The notes: a model not told the origin generated them from the sequence alone. DNA of 64,000 nucleotides from Brevibacillus reuszeri (GCF_002897295.1 NZ_BEXF01000013.1:1-64000), one strand, 5' to 3'; shown: positions 35,342 through 45,215, counted from the first letter of the stretch. Numbers and translations: made by a program.

Positions 35342-36907
35342 GTGGAACATCTTAGTGGTTCACACGACTCAGCACTCGTAGTATTATCGTATATCGTTGC
35401 GGTTGTCTCCTCGTACACCGTTCTCGACTTGGTTGGGAGAATCAGCACGCTCACAGGGGAAAAGCGATGGTTATGGATTTCATTTGGCGCGGTTGCCATG
35501 GGAATGGGGATTTGGTCGATGCATTTTGTCGGGATGCTAGCCTTTTCCTTGCCGGTTCCAGTGGAATACGATCTACTCATTGTATTTCTCTCTGTGGTTG
35601 TTGCCATTATCGCATCTTTCATTGCTTTGCATATTGTTTGCCGCCAGCACGTCACTTCGCGTCAGCTGCTAGGTAGTGGACTGCTGCTCGCTGCTGGAAT
35701 TGCCTCGATGCATTATATCGGGATGTCTGCGATGCTCATTAAAATCACGTACGATCCCCTTTATTTTTCACTTTCGATCGTAAATGCAATCGTTGCCTCT
35801 CTGGCTGCACTATGGCTGGCAATTTCCTTTCGCAGGGGGGAAAAGCAAGGGGCTGTCTGGAGAAAGCTCGCCAGTGGACTCGTCATGGGCGCTGCGATTA
35901 CAGGCATGCATTACACAGGGATGATGGCAGCGCATTTTTCGTTCGAAGACAGAACTGCGCTTTCCTCAGGAAAACTTTTGGACCAGGAGTGGCTCGCTTA
36001 TTTTATTGCAGCTGGTACCTTGATGACACTAGGGTTATCGCTGATCGGTATCGTCATCTCCAAGCGCTTGTCCACGAAAGATTCAGAGATCGAAGCAAAG
36101 ACGAATGAGATTTATCTGATGAATCAGGAATTGCGTGAGCTAAACGAGAATTTGGAGCAACTGGTCAAGGAACGGACAGCCCAGCTAGAAAAAGCTCATG
36201 ATGACGCGATACAGGCGAATCAGGTCAAAAGCCAGTTTTTAGCCAATATGAGCCATGAGCTCCGTACTCCTTTGAACGCCATTATCGGGTATAGCGAGAT
36301 GCTGATGGAAGACGCTGAAGATTTGGGAGAGCCTGTCTTTGTAGAAGACTTGGGGAAAATCAATAAAGCAGGGAAGCATCTGCTCTCGCTCATCAATGAC
36401 ATATTGGATATTTCCAAGATTGAAGCGGGGAAAATGGATGTCTTCTATGAAAGCTGCGACTTGGCCGTTTTGATTAGCGAGGTGCAAAACACAATCGCGC
36501 CACTGATCGAACGAAATCAAAACCAATTAATTGTGTCGAAAGTAGACGGTCAGCTTCGTACAGATGTCATGAAGCTGCGCCAAATTTTGATGAACCTGCT
36601 CAGTAATGCCAGCAAATTTACGACAGCAGGCACGATCCGTTTTGATATTTTTCCGCAAGCTCGTGACAGTAAAGCGGGCTTTTGCTTTCGGATTCAAGAT
36701 ACAGGTATCGGCATGACTCCTGAGCAAACGGACAAGCTATTCCAGCCTTTCATGCAAGCAGACTCGTCAACCACACGAAAATACGGTGGAACAGGTCTCG
36801 GGCTGGCGATCAGCAGGCACTTTTGTATCTTGATGGGCGGTGTGATCGAGGTCGAGAGCGAGCTTGGTACTGGCAGTACTTTTACATGCTGGTTACCCAA
36901 TCAGTAA
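35342..36907 (+). CDS. MHYT-domain sensor histidine kinase
   Basis: The N-terminal half of this 521-residue protein is an integral membrane MHYT sensor, with three repeats of the motif (MHFVGM, MHYIGM, MHYTGM) in seven predicted membrane segments; MHYT domains are thought to bind copper and to sense a gas such as oxygen, CO or NO. A coiled coil (about 250-290) leads into the kinase core: phospho-acceptor His305 in [10 protein letters not shown]-box [18 protein letters not shown] and GGTGLGLAI. No response regulator is adjacent, so it is an orphan kinase here. GTG at 35342 is the start, with GAGGG upstream; TATAAT at 35302 is a plausible -10 with a weak -35. Confidence 0.9.
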   Translation: MEHLSGSHDSALVVLSYIVAVVSSYTVLDLVGRISTLTGEKRWLWISFGAVAMGMGIWSMHFVGMLAFSLPVPVEYDLLIVFLSVVVAIIASFIALHIVCRQHVTSRQLLGSGLLLAAGIASMHYIGMSAMLIKITYDPLYFSLSIVNAIVASLAALWLAISFRRGEKQGAVWRKLASGLVMGAAITGMHYTGMMAAHFSFEDRTALSSGKLLDQEWLAYFIAAGTLMTLGLSLIGIVISKRLSTKDSEIEAKTNEIYLMNQELRELNENLEQLVKERTAQLEKAHDDAIQANQVKSQFLANMSHELRTPLNAIIGYSEMLMEDAEDLGEPVFVEDLGKINKAGKHLLSLINDILDISKIEAGKMDVFYESCDLAVLISEVQNTIAPLIERNQNQLIVSKVDGQLRTDVMKLRQILMNLLSNASKFTTAGTIRFDIFPQARDSKAGFCFRIQDTGIGMTPEQTDKLFQPFMQADSSTTRKYGGTGLGLAISRHFCILMGGVIEVESELGTGSTFTCWLPNQ

Positions 36908-36915
36908 CACAGATC

Positions 36916-36951
36916 CACCCCCCCTCCCGAACACGGGATAATGGAGGGGTG
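36916..36951. terminator. Hairpin between converging kinase and superoxide dismutase genes
   Basis: CACCCC...CTCC pairs with GGAGGGGTG in the short gap between two convergent genes. No T-tract is seen on either side, so it is at best a weak terminator. Confidence 0.4.
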
Positions 36952-36972
36952 CTTACATCTTCACCAAAATAA

Positions 36973-38028
36973 TCAATGCGGCTCCCAGCGCAGCTTGCGA
37001 GCCTGCGTGTATCGTTCCAGTACATACGGCCAATTTACAATATTCCACCAGCCCTCTACATATTTGTCGCGCTGGTTTTGGTACAACAGAAAATAAGCAT
37101 GTTCCCATACGTCGAGAACAAGGAGCGGTACGACATCCCATTGTGAAAGGTTTTGATGCTTTTCTGCGGTGAGAATTTCCAGGTGCTGGGCTCGCGGTGA
37201 CCAAACAAGGATTGCCCAGCCAGGGCCTTCCACTTTTTCAGCAGCCTGGCTAAATTGTTTTTGAAAAGCGGCGTAGCTACCAAAGTAACGATTGATCGCT
37301 TCTGCTAGCTCTCCGGACGGCTCGCCGCCGCCATTTGGACTCATCGAAGGCCAGAAAATGGTGTGCAAGTAATGACCGGCTCCGTTAAAGGCCAGCTCAC
37401 GCTCCCAGTGCCGAATTAAATCAAAATTGCCGCTGTTTCGGGCTTCTGCCAGCTTGCGTTCCGCTGTATTGAGGTCATCTACGTACTTTTGATGCAGCTT
37501 GTCATGGTGGATATGCATGGTTGCTTCATCAATATAAGGCTCCAGGGCATTGTAGGCGTAGGGCAAGGGTGGTAGTGTATGTCGACCGACTCCGACAGGC
37601 CTGGCGACGCGTACGGGCTCACGAGCAGAAGGATAGGAGATCGGTGTGGGGATGGCGATTATTGCATCGTGCATGACCTCAGGAATAGGCTCGGGTTCCT
37701 GAATGCTAGGGATACTTTGAGCAGGCTGGGCCACGGAGGTAGTGGTTGTCTCCTCAGGAAGCTCTTCCTCCTGCAGCTGGGCCAACCGCAAGAAGTGATG
37801 AAATTGTTTTTGTACCTCTTCAGCTTTAAAGAGAAGGGCAGGGAGCTCTTCCCTGTTTTTATTTGCATCAAGCAAGGAAGCCTTTCTCCCGATTTGGGTG
37901 AACGTCTCCTCGAATTTATGCAAATGCCGTTCGAGCTCTCGACCCAGCGGTTTGCTTTTTCTCAGATGTTCAATCCATTGGCGGCCCCACTGGCTCCAAT
38001 CCAGTAAATGTTTTGTTTGCTCATCCAA
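36973..38028 (-). CDS. Fe/Mn superoxide dismutase with an N-terminal extension
   Basis: Residues 150-351 form a full Fe/Mn-SOD: LPPLPYAYNALEPYID, MHIHHDKLHQKYV with the first metal His, GAGHYLHTIFW with the second, and DVWEHAYFLLYQN with Asp and His as the last ligands. The first 145 or so residues are helical and charged, followed by a Pro/Thr/Glu-rich linker; Bacillus SodF also has an N-terminal extension, although a shorter one. No signal peptide is present. It removes superoxide, probably in the cytoplasm or spore. TTG at 38028 is the start, with GGAGG 8 bases before. Confidence 0.88.
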   Translation of the reverse strand: MDEQTKHLLDWSQWGRQWIEHLRKSKPLGRELERHLHKFEETFTQIGRKASLLDANKNREELPALLFKAEEVQKQFHHFLRLAQLQEEELPEETTTTSVAQPAQSIPSIQEPEPIPEVMHDAIIAIPTPISYPSAREPVRVARPVGVGRHTLPPLPYAYNALEPYIDEATMHIHHDKLHQKYVDDLNTAERKLAEARNSGNFDLIRHWERELAFNGAGHYLHTIFWPSMSPNGGGEPSGELAEAINRYFGSYAAFQKQFSQAAEKVEGPGWAILVWSPRAQHLEILTAEKHQNLSQWDVVPLLVLDVWEHAYFLLYQNQRDKYVEGWWNIVNWPYVLERYTQARKLRWEPH

Positions 38029-38199
38029 TTTAGGTCCCTCCTTCTTGTGGGCAATTCTCCTCTACAATCTATGGCAGGAGCCCAGAGAAGGTGCGGCATT
38101 CGCGGAGTACAAGAAATTTAGGCTCCGCATATGGTAGTAGCACAAATGCCATAGTGGTATGCTGTACTATATTCATTACAACAGGGGAGACACATTTGC

Positions 38200-39018
38200 A
38201 TGAGTAGAGAATACGCGATAGCCGTAATTGATTCAGGAGTGGGAGGATTAACCGTAGCCAAGGAAGTCATGCGACAGTTGCCCGAGGAACGGATCTTATA
38301 TGTAGGAGATAATGCACGTTGTCCGTACGGCTCCAAGTCACCGGAGGAGATTCGCGCGTTCAGCTTTCAAATGATTGACTTTGTTCGGCAGACACCACTA
38401 AAAGCACTGGTCATTGCCTGTAATACAGCAACAGCTGTCGTCTTGGATGAAGCGATGGCTTATTTACCGTTACCCGTCATCGGGGTGATTGAACCAGGGG
38501 CGCGTGCAGCTGTCCAAGCAACCAAAAGCGGACGAATCGGAGTCATCGGTACCGAAACAACGATCCGTACAAAAGCATATGAGCGTGCCTTGCTGCGTGC
38601 TCAGCCAGATTTGTTTGTGTCAGGCTTGGCCTGCCCCGATTTTGTGCCTCTTGTAGAAAATCATCTGGCCAGCTCAGATAAAGCCCGGGAAGTAGTAAAA
38701 GAGACGCTTGCGCCACTGATCCGTGAAGAGCTGGATACGCTGATTTTGGGTTGTACCCATTACCCGCTACTGGCACCGATTATTCAGGAGGTCATGGGAG
38801 ATCGGGTGCGCTTGATCAATTCCGCTGAGGAAACAGCACGCGAGCTGTCAAGCCAAATTATTGCGGAGGCCAAGAGTCGCAATAGCGTTAGCATTCAGCC
38901 GGAGCATCTGTTCATTACGAGCGGTGACAGAGATCGCTTTCGTTCCATTGCAGAAGAGTGGCTGGATTGTCACGTCGAGGTACAGCACCACTCTCTGGAA
39001 AAATCGGTCGAGGCATAA
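38200..39018 (+). CDS. racE: Glutamate racemase
   Basis: A 272-residue enzyme that makes D-glutamate for peptidoglycan. It begins IAVIDSGVGGLTVA with the catalytic-base region, and has YVGDNARCPYGSK, ACNTATAVVL with Cys74 and GCTHYPLL with Cys185, the two catalytic cysteines. It lies 96 bases upstream of gerM, as in Bacillus relatives. The start ATG follows GGGGAG. Confidence 0.94.
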   Translation: MSREYAIAVIDSGVGGLTVAKEVMRQLPEERILYVGDNARCPYGSKSPEEIRAFSFQMIDFVRQTPLKALVIACNTATAVVLDEAMAYLPLPVIGVIEPGARAAVQATKSGRIGVIGTETTIRTKAYERALLRAQPDLFVSGLACPDFVPLVENHLASSDKAREVVKETLAPLIREELDTLILGCTHYPLLAPIIQEVMGDRVRLINSAEETARELSSQIIAEAKSRNSVSIQPEHLFITSGDRDRFRSIAEEWLDCHVEVQHHSLEKSVEA

Positions 39019-39114
39019 CTTTCAGACAGCAGCCGTCAGACAAACTTTCAACGCATAAACCCAAGCCCTGCTCGTATACATGGTAGTACAAAGTGTCTGG
39101 AGGAGGCTGGGGAT

Positions 39115-40176
39115 ATGAAGAAAAGACACATAGGCAAAATGACGGCTGTGCTGGGGGTCAGCGCCATGCTGTTGTCGGGCTGCGGTCTCTTTGGCCCGGA
39201 AAAAGAAACGATCAGTATTGATGCACCGCCGCAATCGGAGGTAGTCGCAGGAGTCGAAAATGGAACTCCGACGGCTGGTACCGTTGCGCCAGGAACAGAA
39301 GGGACGGAGCCTGCAGTCCAAGCGACCTCAGAACATACGGTGTATCTCTTGGATGCGAATGGATATGTGGTACCCGTTTCGTTGGTTCTCCCTAAAGTGG
39401 AAGGCCCCGCCAAGCAAGTGTTAAGCTACATGGTGAAGGGTGGTCCAGTAGAGGGAATGCTCCAAGGCGGATTCTCTGCCGTATTGCCACAGGGCACTGA
39501 AGTCAAAGGCTTACTCATTAAAAACGGAGTTGCGACAGTCGACTTTTCCAAGGAATTCAAAACCTATGACGAAAAGGACGAAAAGCGGATTCTCGATGCG
39601 GTTACCCGAGCAATGACTGAGTTTAGTACGGTAAAAAGCGTGCAAATCTGGGTGAATGGAACCCCGTTGACCGAGATGCCAGCAGCGAATACACCGATTA
39701 CCCAGCTTGATCGCAATCAAGGGGTCAATCTGGAGCTGGCTGATGGTGCTATCCCTGGAAACACCTCCGCGGTTACGGTCTATTTCCAGGGACAGCTGGA
39801 TGATGCACGTACCTACTATGTGCCAGTCACTCGTCTGGTTCCCGAAACGGCTGACGTAGCCAAGGCGACGGTGGAGGAGTTGATCAAGGGTCCAAAACAA
39901 GGCTCCCAATTGTTCAGCTCGCTGCTCCGTACTACCCGTGTATTGGATGTCAAACAGGAAAAAGAATTGATTACCGTCAACCTGAGCAGCGATATCCTCA
40001 AATACGATGACGGAAAAGAAGCAAGTCCGGAAGCCTTGCAATCTCTCGTTCTTTCACTGACGGAGAGCACCGGGGCCAAAAAAGTACAGCTCCTGGTTGA
40101 GGGAAAACCACTTGCCAACACAGACTTTACAAAGCCTGTCAGTCGCCCAATCCAACTCAATTCGATGCAGTTCTAA
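39115..40176 (+). CDS. gerM: GerM-type lipoprotein with two GerMN domains
   Basis: A 353-residue lipoprotein: signal peptide with lipobox LLSGC (Cys23), a low-complexity tether to about residue 75, then two GerMN (sporulation/germination) domains, about 75-195 and 215-345. In Bacillus GerM is needed for germination and for the forespore engulfment complex between mother cell and forespore; SigE control is known there. GGAGGAGG precedes the ATG. Its last 4 bases overlap the converging MFS gene, so its terminator lies inside that gene. Confidence 0.9.
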   Translation: MKKRHIGKMTAVLGVSAMLLSGCGLFGPEKETISIDAPPQSEVVAGVENGTPTAGTVAPGTEGTEPAVQATSEHTVYLLDANGYVVPVSLVLPKVEGPAKQVLSYMVKGGPVEGMLQGGFSAVLPQGTEVKGLLIKNGVATVDFSKEFKTYDEKDEKRILDAVTRAMTEFSTVKSVQIWVNGTPLTEMPAANTPITQLDRNQGVNLELADGAIPGNTSAVTVYFQGQLDDARTYYVPVTRLVPETADVAKATVEELIKGPKQGSQLFSSLLRTTRVLDVKQEKELITVNLSSDILKYDDGKEASPEALQSLVLSLTESTGAKKVQLLVEGKPLANTDFTKPVSRPIQLNSMQF

Positions 40177-41435
40177 TCCACAAATGTTTCTATGCCACGC
40201 CCGTCCCCGCGAGCGTGGTTTTTTGCTTGATTCGCTTTTGCCATCCGCCAGATGGAACGGCCAACCATGATCGAGAATAACGTAACAAAACATCCTGCGA
40301 TAAAGCATACCAACCGAGGATCAGCTATGGTCAGCACCCAACCGCCGACCAGCATCGATAAGCCGATGAGTACGTTGGAGAGAGTCATTTCCAGGGCAAA
40401 CACGCGCCCGTGATACTGCGGACTGACATGACGCATCAATAGCGTATTCAGGCTGGCATTGCCCATTCCACCTGCAATCGTAGACAGCGCGTAAAAAAGA
40501 GCCGTGACGTAAATCGTCGGGGAGAAGCTGGTCAACAAAAATGCAAATCCTTCAACTGCAAGGCCGACCGAAGCAACCTCATACGGGTAGCGTTGGAGCC
40601 GTCCAGCAATCAGTCCGCCGACAATAAAGCCAAGTCCGATCGCCCCGTACAGTAGCCCGATTCCCATTTTTCCTGCATCAAAAACTTGATAGGCATATAC
40701 ACTGATCAGCACATTGATAATTCCGCCGCCGATTGGCCAAAGGGTCGTCAGCAGCAAAACGGCATAAACGATGGGCGTCTTTTGGATGAAATGAAGCACA
40801 TCCTTGTAAGAGGTGGCTTGCTCGGACGCTGTTTGGTTTTGTACCTCCTCCTGAATCTGACTCTTTGGGACGTTCAATCTGACTAATAGGATTGCTGAAG
40901 CCACAAACGACAGGGAGTTATAAATGAAGGCGATGTCGCTCCCCCACAGGGCGATAAACACACCACCGACAAGCGAGCCGATGGCCATGACGATCCCGAA
41001 TACGCTTTGATCAAGTGCGTTAGCGGAGGCCAATTCATTTTGGGAAACGATTTGAGGGAGGATGGAGAGCCGGGACGGATTATACATCGCGGAAAAGGCG
41101 ACGAGTAAAAAAGTACCCGTGTACACAATCCATAAATCAGCCTCCTTGGATACGAATAGAAAAGAAAGCGCAATGACAGCACGGGCCAAATCACAAGCGA
41201 TGAGTACGCCTTTACGATTGAAGCGATCGGCTAACCAGCCGCCGAGTGGGCCGAAAATGAGATGTGGCAAGGTTCGAAGTGCCAGTGTTATGCCGATGGC
41301 CATGGCGCTACCGGTAATTTCGAGCAGTAGGCTAAGTACAGCTACACTGTTGAACCAATCGCCAATACCGCTTAACAAATTTGCAGAGAGCAGCCTTCTT
41401 ACATTCGGTTTTTGCAGGACGGGGTACAGTTTCAC
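40173..41435 (-). CDS. MFS transporter, MFS_3-like efflux family
   Basis: A 420-residue membrane protein with about 12 hydrophobic segments. Features include RRLLSANLLSGIGDWFN near the N-terminus, FGPLGGWLADRFNRKGVLI as the loop 2-3 MFS motif, MYNPSRLSILPQIV and SLNTLLMRHVSPQYHGRVFA between the halves. Relatives are drug or siderophore exporters; the substrate is unknown. It interrupts the gerM-rph order usual in Bacillus. The start is GTG at 41435 after AAAGGTGA. Confidence 0.85.
   Translation of the reverse strand: MKLYPVLQKPNVRRLLSANLLSGIGDWFNSVAVLSLLLEITGSAMAIGITLALRTLPHLIFGPLGGWLADRFNRKGVLIACDLARAVIALSFLFVSKEADLWIVYTGTFLLVAFSAMYNPSRLSILPQIVSQNELASANALDQSVFGIVMAIGSLVGGVFIALWGSDIAFIYNSLSFVASAILLVRLNVPKSQIQEEVQNQTASEQATSYKDVLHFIQKTPIVYAVLLLTTLWPIGGGIINVLISVYAYQVFDAGKMGIGLLYGAIGLGFIVGGLIAGRLQRYPYEVASVGLAVEGFAFLLTSFSPTIYVTALFYALSTIAGGMGNASLNTLLMRHVSPQYHGRVFALEMTLSNVLIGLSMLVGGWVLTIADPRLVCFIAGCFVTLFSIMVGRSIWRMAKANQAKNHARGDGRGIETFVD
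40195..40224 (+). terminator. gerM terminator embedded in the converging MFS gene
   Basis: CCACGC (40195-40200) pairs with GCGTGG (40213-40218), followed by TTTTTT. It lies inside the last codons of the gene on the other strand. Confidence 0.78.
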
Positions 41436-41463
41436 ATGAATTCATCACCTTTTATTAGTCATT

Positions 41464-41477
41464 TATCTAATTAGATA
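41464..41477. promoter_or_regulatory. Palindromic candidate operator upstream of the MFS gene
   Basis: TATCTAATTAGATA is a perfect 14-base palindrome located 29 bases before the MFS start codon, in an AT-rich promoter region. Small MarR- or ArsR-type repressors bind such dyads; no such regulator gene is in the window. Confidence 0.45.
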
Positions 41478-41615
41478 TTATTTAAATCGAAATCAAGTGG
41501 CAAGCGTTTTTTTGTTTGAAGTGGAATTGGCGATGGTAAAGTCATGCGAATATTTGAAATTGATGTAAATAGGGGATCGTTGTTTGGGCAGTGGCAGATC
41601 GTTTCCTGCCTCTGG

Positions 41616-41621
41616 TATAAT
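41616..41621 (+). promoter_or_regulatory. Extended -10 promoter element of rph
   Basis: TATAAT preceded by TGG (TGGTATAAT) forms an extended -10 box 38 bases before the rph start codon. The -35 region (around 41593) is poor, as often seen with extended -10 promoters. Confidence 0.6.
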
Positions 41622-41659
41622 GAGCGAAGTGTATCAAAGTGATTTAGGAGGAACTTGGA

Positions 41660-42421
41660 ATGAGAGTGGATGGCCGTGCCCATGACCAGTTGCGTCCCGT
41701 TACTATTACGCGCAACTACATTAAACACGCAGAAGGATCGTGCCTAATCGAAGTAGGAGATACCAAGGTGATTTGTACGGCGACTCTGGAAGATCGGGTT
41801 CCACCTTTTATGCGTGGTGGCGGGAAGGGCTGGATCACAGCCGAGTATTCCATGCTTCCCAGAGCAACAGCGACACGTAACGCCCGGGAGTCGTCCAAAG
41901 GAAAAGTTGGAGGACGCACCATGGAGATTCAGCGTCTGATCGGACGCGCACTTCGATCGGTTGTTCATTTAGAAGCGATGGGAGAGCGTACGATTTGGCT
42001 GGATTGTGACGTCATTCAGGCAGATGGCGGAACGCGTACCGCTTCGATTACTGGAGCGTATGTAGCGATGGTAGATGCGATGCAAAAGCTGGTGGACAGC
42101 GGCACGTGGAAGCAATTGCCCTTGAACGATTTTCTTGCAGCGACTTCAGTCGGTGTCGTTGGTGAAGAGACCGTGCTTGACCTGAATTATAAGGAAGACT
42201 CGAGCGCGACTGTTGATATGAACGTTGTCATGACAGGCAAAGGCAAATTTGTTGAGCTGCAAGGAACTGGTGAAGATGCACCGTTTTCACCCGAACAGCT
42301 ACAGGAAATGATCGCCCTTGCCAAAATCGGTATCGATAATCTCATCCAAAGTCAAAAACAGGCCCTCACAGGTGTGTCGCTTTCCTTTGCAGAAAACGTA
42401 GCGGAGCAAAGCCATGTCTGA
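41660..42421 (+). CDS. rph: Ribonuclease PH
   Basis: A 253-residue phosphorolytic 3'-5' exoribonuclease that trims tRNA 3' ends. The sequence carries [38 protein letters not shown]-rich [14 protein letters not shown], the catalytic [14 protein letters not shown] and VGVV with [16 protein letters not shown] precedes the ATG by 9 bases. The end overlaps the start of rdgB by 8 bases, so the two are co-translated, as in Bacillus. Confidence 0.96.
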   Translation: MRVDGRAHDQLRPVTITRNYIKHAEGSCLIEVGDTKVICTATLEDRVPPFMRGGGKGWITAEYSMLPRATATRNARESSKGKVGGRTMEIQRLIGRALRSVVHLEAMGERTIWLDCDVIQADGGTRTASITGAYVAMVDAMQKLVDSGTWKQLPLNDFLAATSVGVVGEETVLDLNYKEDSSATVDMNVVMTGKGKFVELQGTGEDAPFSPEQLQEMIALAKIGIDNLIQSQKQALTGVSLSFAENVAEQSHV

Positions 42422-43007
42422 GCGCAGAAGGGTCGTACTGGCCACACGCAACCAGGGGAAAGTTAAAGAGTTTAATCGGCTGTTTGCTGATCTCGGATGG
42501 GAAGGAATCAGTCTGGCCGAGTTTGAGGGCGTGCCAGAAGTGATAGAGGACGGCGAGACATTTGAAGCCAATGCATTGAAAAAGGCGATTGAGATTTCTA
42601 CATACTTAAACCTGCCAGCACTTGGCGATGATTCTGGGCTGGAGGTAGATGCACTGGACGGTCGACCAGGCGTCTACTCCGCCAGATATGCTGGCGAGGA
42701 TGCAACTGATGAAAAAAACTGGCGCAAGCTGCTGGATGAGCTGGATGGTGTGCCGATGGAAAGGCGGACAGCGCGTTTCCGCTGTACGATTGCATTCGTG
42801 GTGCCTGGCTTTGAGCCTGTGATTACGACTGGCTCATGTGAGGGATTGATTGCAAAAGAGCCAAAAGGAACAAATGGCTTTGGATACGATCCTGTCTTCT
42901 ATATTCCAGAAATGGAGAAGATGATGGCTCAGCTCTTGCCTGAGGAAAAGAATCAAATCAGCCACAGAGCCCGTGCCATGAATCATTTGCTAGAAGCACT
43001 CAAATAG
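42414..43007 (+). CDS. rdgB: XTP/dITP diphosphatase (RdgB/HAM1 family)
   Basis: A 197-residue nucleotide-pool cleaning enzyme that hydrolyses XTP, dITP and ITP. It has [14 protein letters not shown] near the start, [34 protein letters not shown] and FGYDPVF, all typical. It corresponds to Bacillus YsnA. Confidence 0.95.
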   Translation: MSERRRVVLATRNQGKVKEFNRLFADLGWEGISLAEFEGVPEVIEDGETFEANALKKAIEISTYLNLPALGDDSGLEVDALDGRPGVYSARYAGEDATDEKNWRKLLDELDGVPMERRTARFRCTIAFVVPGFEPVITTGSCEGLIAKEPKGTNGFGYDPVFYIPEMEKMMAQLLPEEKNQISHRARAMNHLLEALK

Positions 43008-43086
43008 GCTCTTGCAGGAACCCTTTAGAGTGAAGAGGAGGACATAAAAGCCTCCAAGGAGAGCGAGAACAAGGGAGTGAGTCGCG

Positions 43087-43611
43087 ATGGGGATTCTCGT
43101 AATGAGTGACAGTCATGGACTGGTACGCGAGGTCAGACAGGTGACAGATCGGCATACAGTGGAGAAAATATTGCACTGTGGAGACTTTTGTGTAGATCAC
43201 GAGCGCGAGCCGTTTTCGGGTATGACTCTCGTTCGCGGAAACTGCGACACAACCAAGGCAGTGCCTACAGAGCAGCAAACCCATTGGCGTGACTTGAACA
43301 TTCTCCAGACTCATGGCCATTTGTATGGCGTCAAAAGCTCGCTCTTGCGTCTACATTACAGGGCGGAGGAGACAGGGGCAAATGTGGTTGTATTTGGTCA
43401 TTCTCATGTCCCTGCCTGTGGTGTGGAGAGGGGAATCTTGTTTCTCAATCCAGGCAGCCTGCAAATGCCCCGTGGCTTTGATGTTCCGACGTACGCGATT
43501 TTAGAGGAGTCAGGGGTCACACCAAAGGCTGTGAATGTAACGGTTTCTTTCTATGATCATATGGGCAATCCGGTACGGGAGCTGGGCGGGAATTACTCGC
43601 TTCGGCGCTGA
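43087..43611 (+). CDS. YsnB/YfcE-type metallophosphoesterase
   Basis: A 174-residue calcineurin-like phosphoesterase. Metal ligands are visible as MSDSHG, HCGDFC (ILHCGD), VRGNCD, QTHGH and VFGHSHVP. Such proteins hydrolyse phosphodiesters in vitro; the true substrate is unknown. It matches YsnB, which also follows the rdgB gene in Bacillus. A GGGAG site precedes the ATG. Confidence 0.9.
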   Translation: MGILVMSDSHGLVREVRQVTDRHTVEKILHCGDFCVDHEREPFSGMTLVRGNCDTTKAVPTEQQTHWRDLNILQTHGHLYGVKSSLLRLHYRAEETGANVVVFGHSHVPACGVERGILFLNPGSLQMPRGFDVPTYAILEESGVTPKAVNVTVSFYDHMGNPVRELGGNYSLRR

Positions 43612-43623
43612 TTCGGCGGCTTC

Positions 43624-43651
43624 TTGTAAAGTGAAAGATTTGTGCTATACT
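43624..43651 (+). promoter_or_regulatory. SigA-type promoter of tig
   Basis: TTGTAA (-35, 43624-43629), a 16-base spacer and TATACT (-10, 43646-43651) lie about 100 bases before the trigger-factor start. Confidence 0.65.
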
Positions 43652-43752
43652 AGAATGGTTAAAATGGCTAGAATATTATCATCCGAGCCTGCGAAGATTT
43701 CACGGCGCGGCTGGCGATGTTCTGTTGATTCGATTTAGGAGGGGAAGTTTAC

Positions 43753-45045
43753 GTGGCAGCAAATTGGGAAAAGGTAGAGAATAACCAGGGAGTCCTGACG
43801 GTTGAAGTAGATGCTTCGCAAGTAGACGCAGCATTGGATCAGGCGTTTAAAAAAGTGGTACAAAAAGTTCAGGTTCCAGGGTTCCGTAAAGGAAAAATTC
43901 CACGCAAAATGTTCGAAGCTCGTTTTGGTGTAGAATCTTTGTACCAAGACGCTCTTGACATCCTGTTGCCAAATGCTTACGGACAAGCTGTTCGTGAAGC
44001 TGGTATCGAGCCAGTAGATCGTCCAGAAGTAGACGTATCGCAAATGGAGAAAGGTAAAAACCTGATCTTCAAGGCGACTGTAACTGTGAAGCCTGAAGTG
44101 AAGCTGGGCGACTACAAAAACCTCAGCATCGAAGAAAAAGAATTCACTGTAAGCGACGAGAGTGTAGATGCTGAACTGAAGCGTATGCAAGAGCGTCACG
44201 CAGAACTCGTAGCAGTTGAAGAAGGCGCCGCACAAAACACTGACCAGGCTGTAATCGATTTCGAAGGCTTCCAAGATGGTGTAGCTTTTGAAGGCGGTAA
44301 AGCAGAAGACTACTCCCTGGAGCTGGGTTCCGGTACTTTCATCGCTGGTTTCGAAGAGCAAGTAGTAGGAATGAACGTAGGCGAAGAAAAAGAAATCACT
44401 GTAACTTTCCCAGAAGAGTACCACTCTCCTAACCTCGCAGGTAAAGAAGCGGTATTCAAAGTGAAATTGAACAGCCTGAAGCGCAAAAATCTGCCAGCTT
44501 TGGACGATGAGTTTGCAAAAGACGTGAGCGAGTTCGACACGCTGGAAGAGCTGAAAGCTGACACCAAGAAAAAACTCGAAGAAAAAACAGCACAAGAAAA
44601 AGATCAATACGTTCGTGAACAACTCGTGCTGAAAGCAGCTGAAAATGCTGAGATCGAACTGCCAGAAGTAATGGTTGAGCATGAGCTGGATCAAATGGTA
44701 TCCGAATTTGGTCAACGCCTGCAATACCAAGGCATGACACTGGAGCTGTACTACCAGTTCTCCGGTATGGATGAGAGCCAGCTGCGTGATCAATTGCGTG
44801 CAGACGCTACATCCCGTGTTCGCACTTCCCTGACTTTGGAAGCAATCGGCAAAGCAGAAAACATCGAAGCGACTGAAGAAGACGTAACAGCAGAGCTGGA
44901 AAAGCTGGCAGCAACCTATGGCCGCCCTGCAGACGAGTTGCGTAAAATCTTCTCCGCTCAAGACGGTATGGCAGCACTGTACCGCGATGTGCAAACTCGC
45001 AAAACCGTTGATTTCCTAGTTGCAGAAAGCAAGGTAAATGCATAA
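43753..45045 (+). CDS. tig: Trigger factor
   Basis: A 430-residue ribosome-associated chaperone and peptidyl-prolyl isomerase. The ribosome-binding N-domain contains [15 protein letters not shown] (the GFRxGxxP signature), the FKBP domain lies at about 160-245, and the rest is the helical arm domain. Start is GTG at 43753 after AGGAGGGG. The codon use is noticeably biased (GAA, GTA, GCA rich), as expected for a highly expressed gene. Confidence 0.96.
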   Translation: MAANWEKVENNQGVLTVEVDASQVDAALDQAFKKVVQKVQVPGFRKGKIPRKMFEARFGVESLYQDALDILLPNAYGQAVREAGIEPVDRPEVDVSQMEKGKNLIFKATVTVKPEVKLGDYKNLSIEEKEFTVSDESVDAELKRMQERHAELVAVEEGAAQNTDQAVIDFEGFQDGVAFEGGKAEDYSLELGSGTFIAGFEEQVVGMNVGEEKEITVTFPEEYHSPNLAGKEAVFKVKLNSLKRKNLPALDDEFAKDVSEFDTLEELKADTKKKLEEKTAQEKDQYVREQLVLKAAENAEIELPEVMVEHELDQMVSEFGQRLQYQGMTLELYYQFSGMDESQLRDQLRADATSRVRTSLTLEAIGKAENIEATEEDVTAELEKLAATYGRPADELRKIFSAQDGMAALYRDVQTRKTVDFLVAESKVNA

Positions 45046-45108
45046 GCTTAGGAAGAACGCATGATTGGTCAGTGGGCAGGCAACGCCTGAATGCTGGCTG
45101 GAAGACTA

Positions 45109-45138
45109 CAAGGCACGAGAAGATCGTGCCTTGTTTTT
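45109..45138 (+). terminator. Intrinsic terminator after tig
   Basis: AAGGCACGA (45110-45118) and TCGTGCCTT (45124-45132) pair perfectly around GAAGA and are followed by GTTTTT. It separates tig from clpP. Confidence 0.85.
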
Positions 45139-45175
45139 CCACCATTGGACTTTTTTTGCGCGATCCTTCTCAATT

Positions 45176-45203
45176 AAAGGGGAATCCCTTTTACCGGTAA
45201 AGG
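45176..45203 (+). promoter_or_regulatory. Alternative hairpins in the clpP leader
   Basis: AAAGGG (45176-45181) can pair with CCCTTT (45186-45191) around a tetraloop. The overlapping CCTTTTA (45187-45193) can instead pair with TAAAGG (45198-45203), which masks part of the AAAGGAGG ribosome site. TTTACCGGTAAA (45190-45201) is a perfect 12-base palindrome and could also be a protein-binding site. Whether this controls clpP is not known. Confidence 0.4.
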
Positions 45204-45215
45204 AGGAAGATACAT

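Noticed and set aside
43735..44994. A 419-codon open frame on the minus strand across tig
   Set aside because: It lies fully antisense to trigger factor, has no ribosome site and is rich in Phe, Cys and Gln. It is explained by the biased GAA/GTA/GCA codon use of tig.
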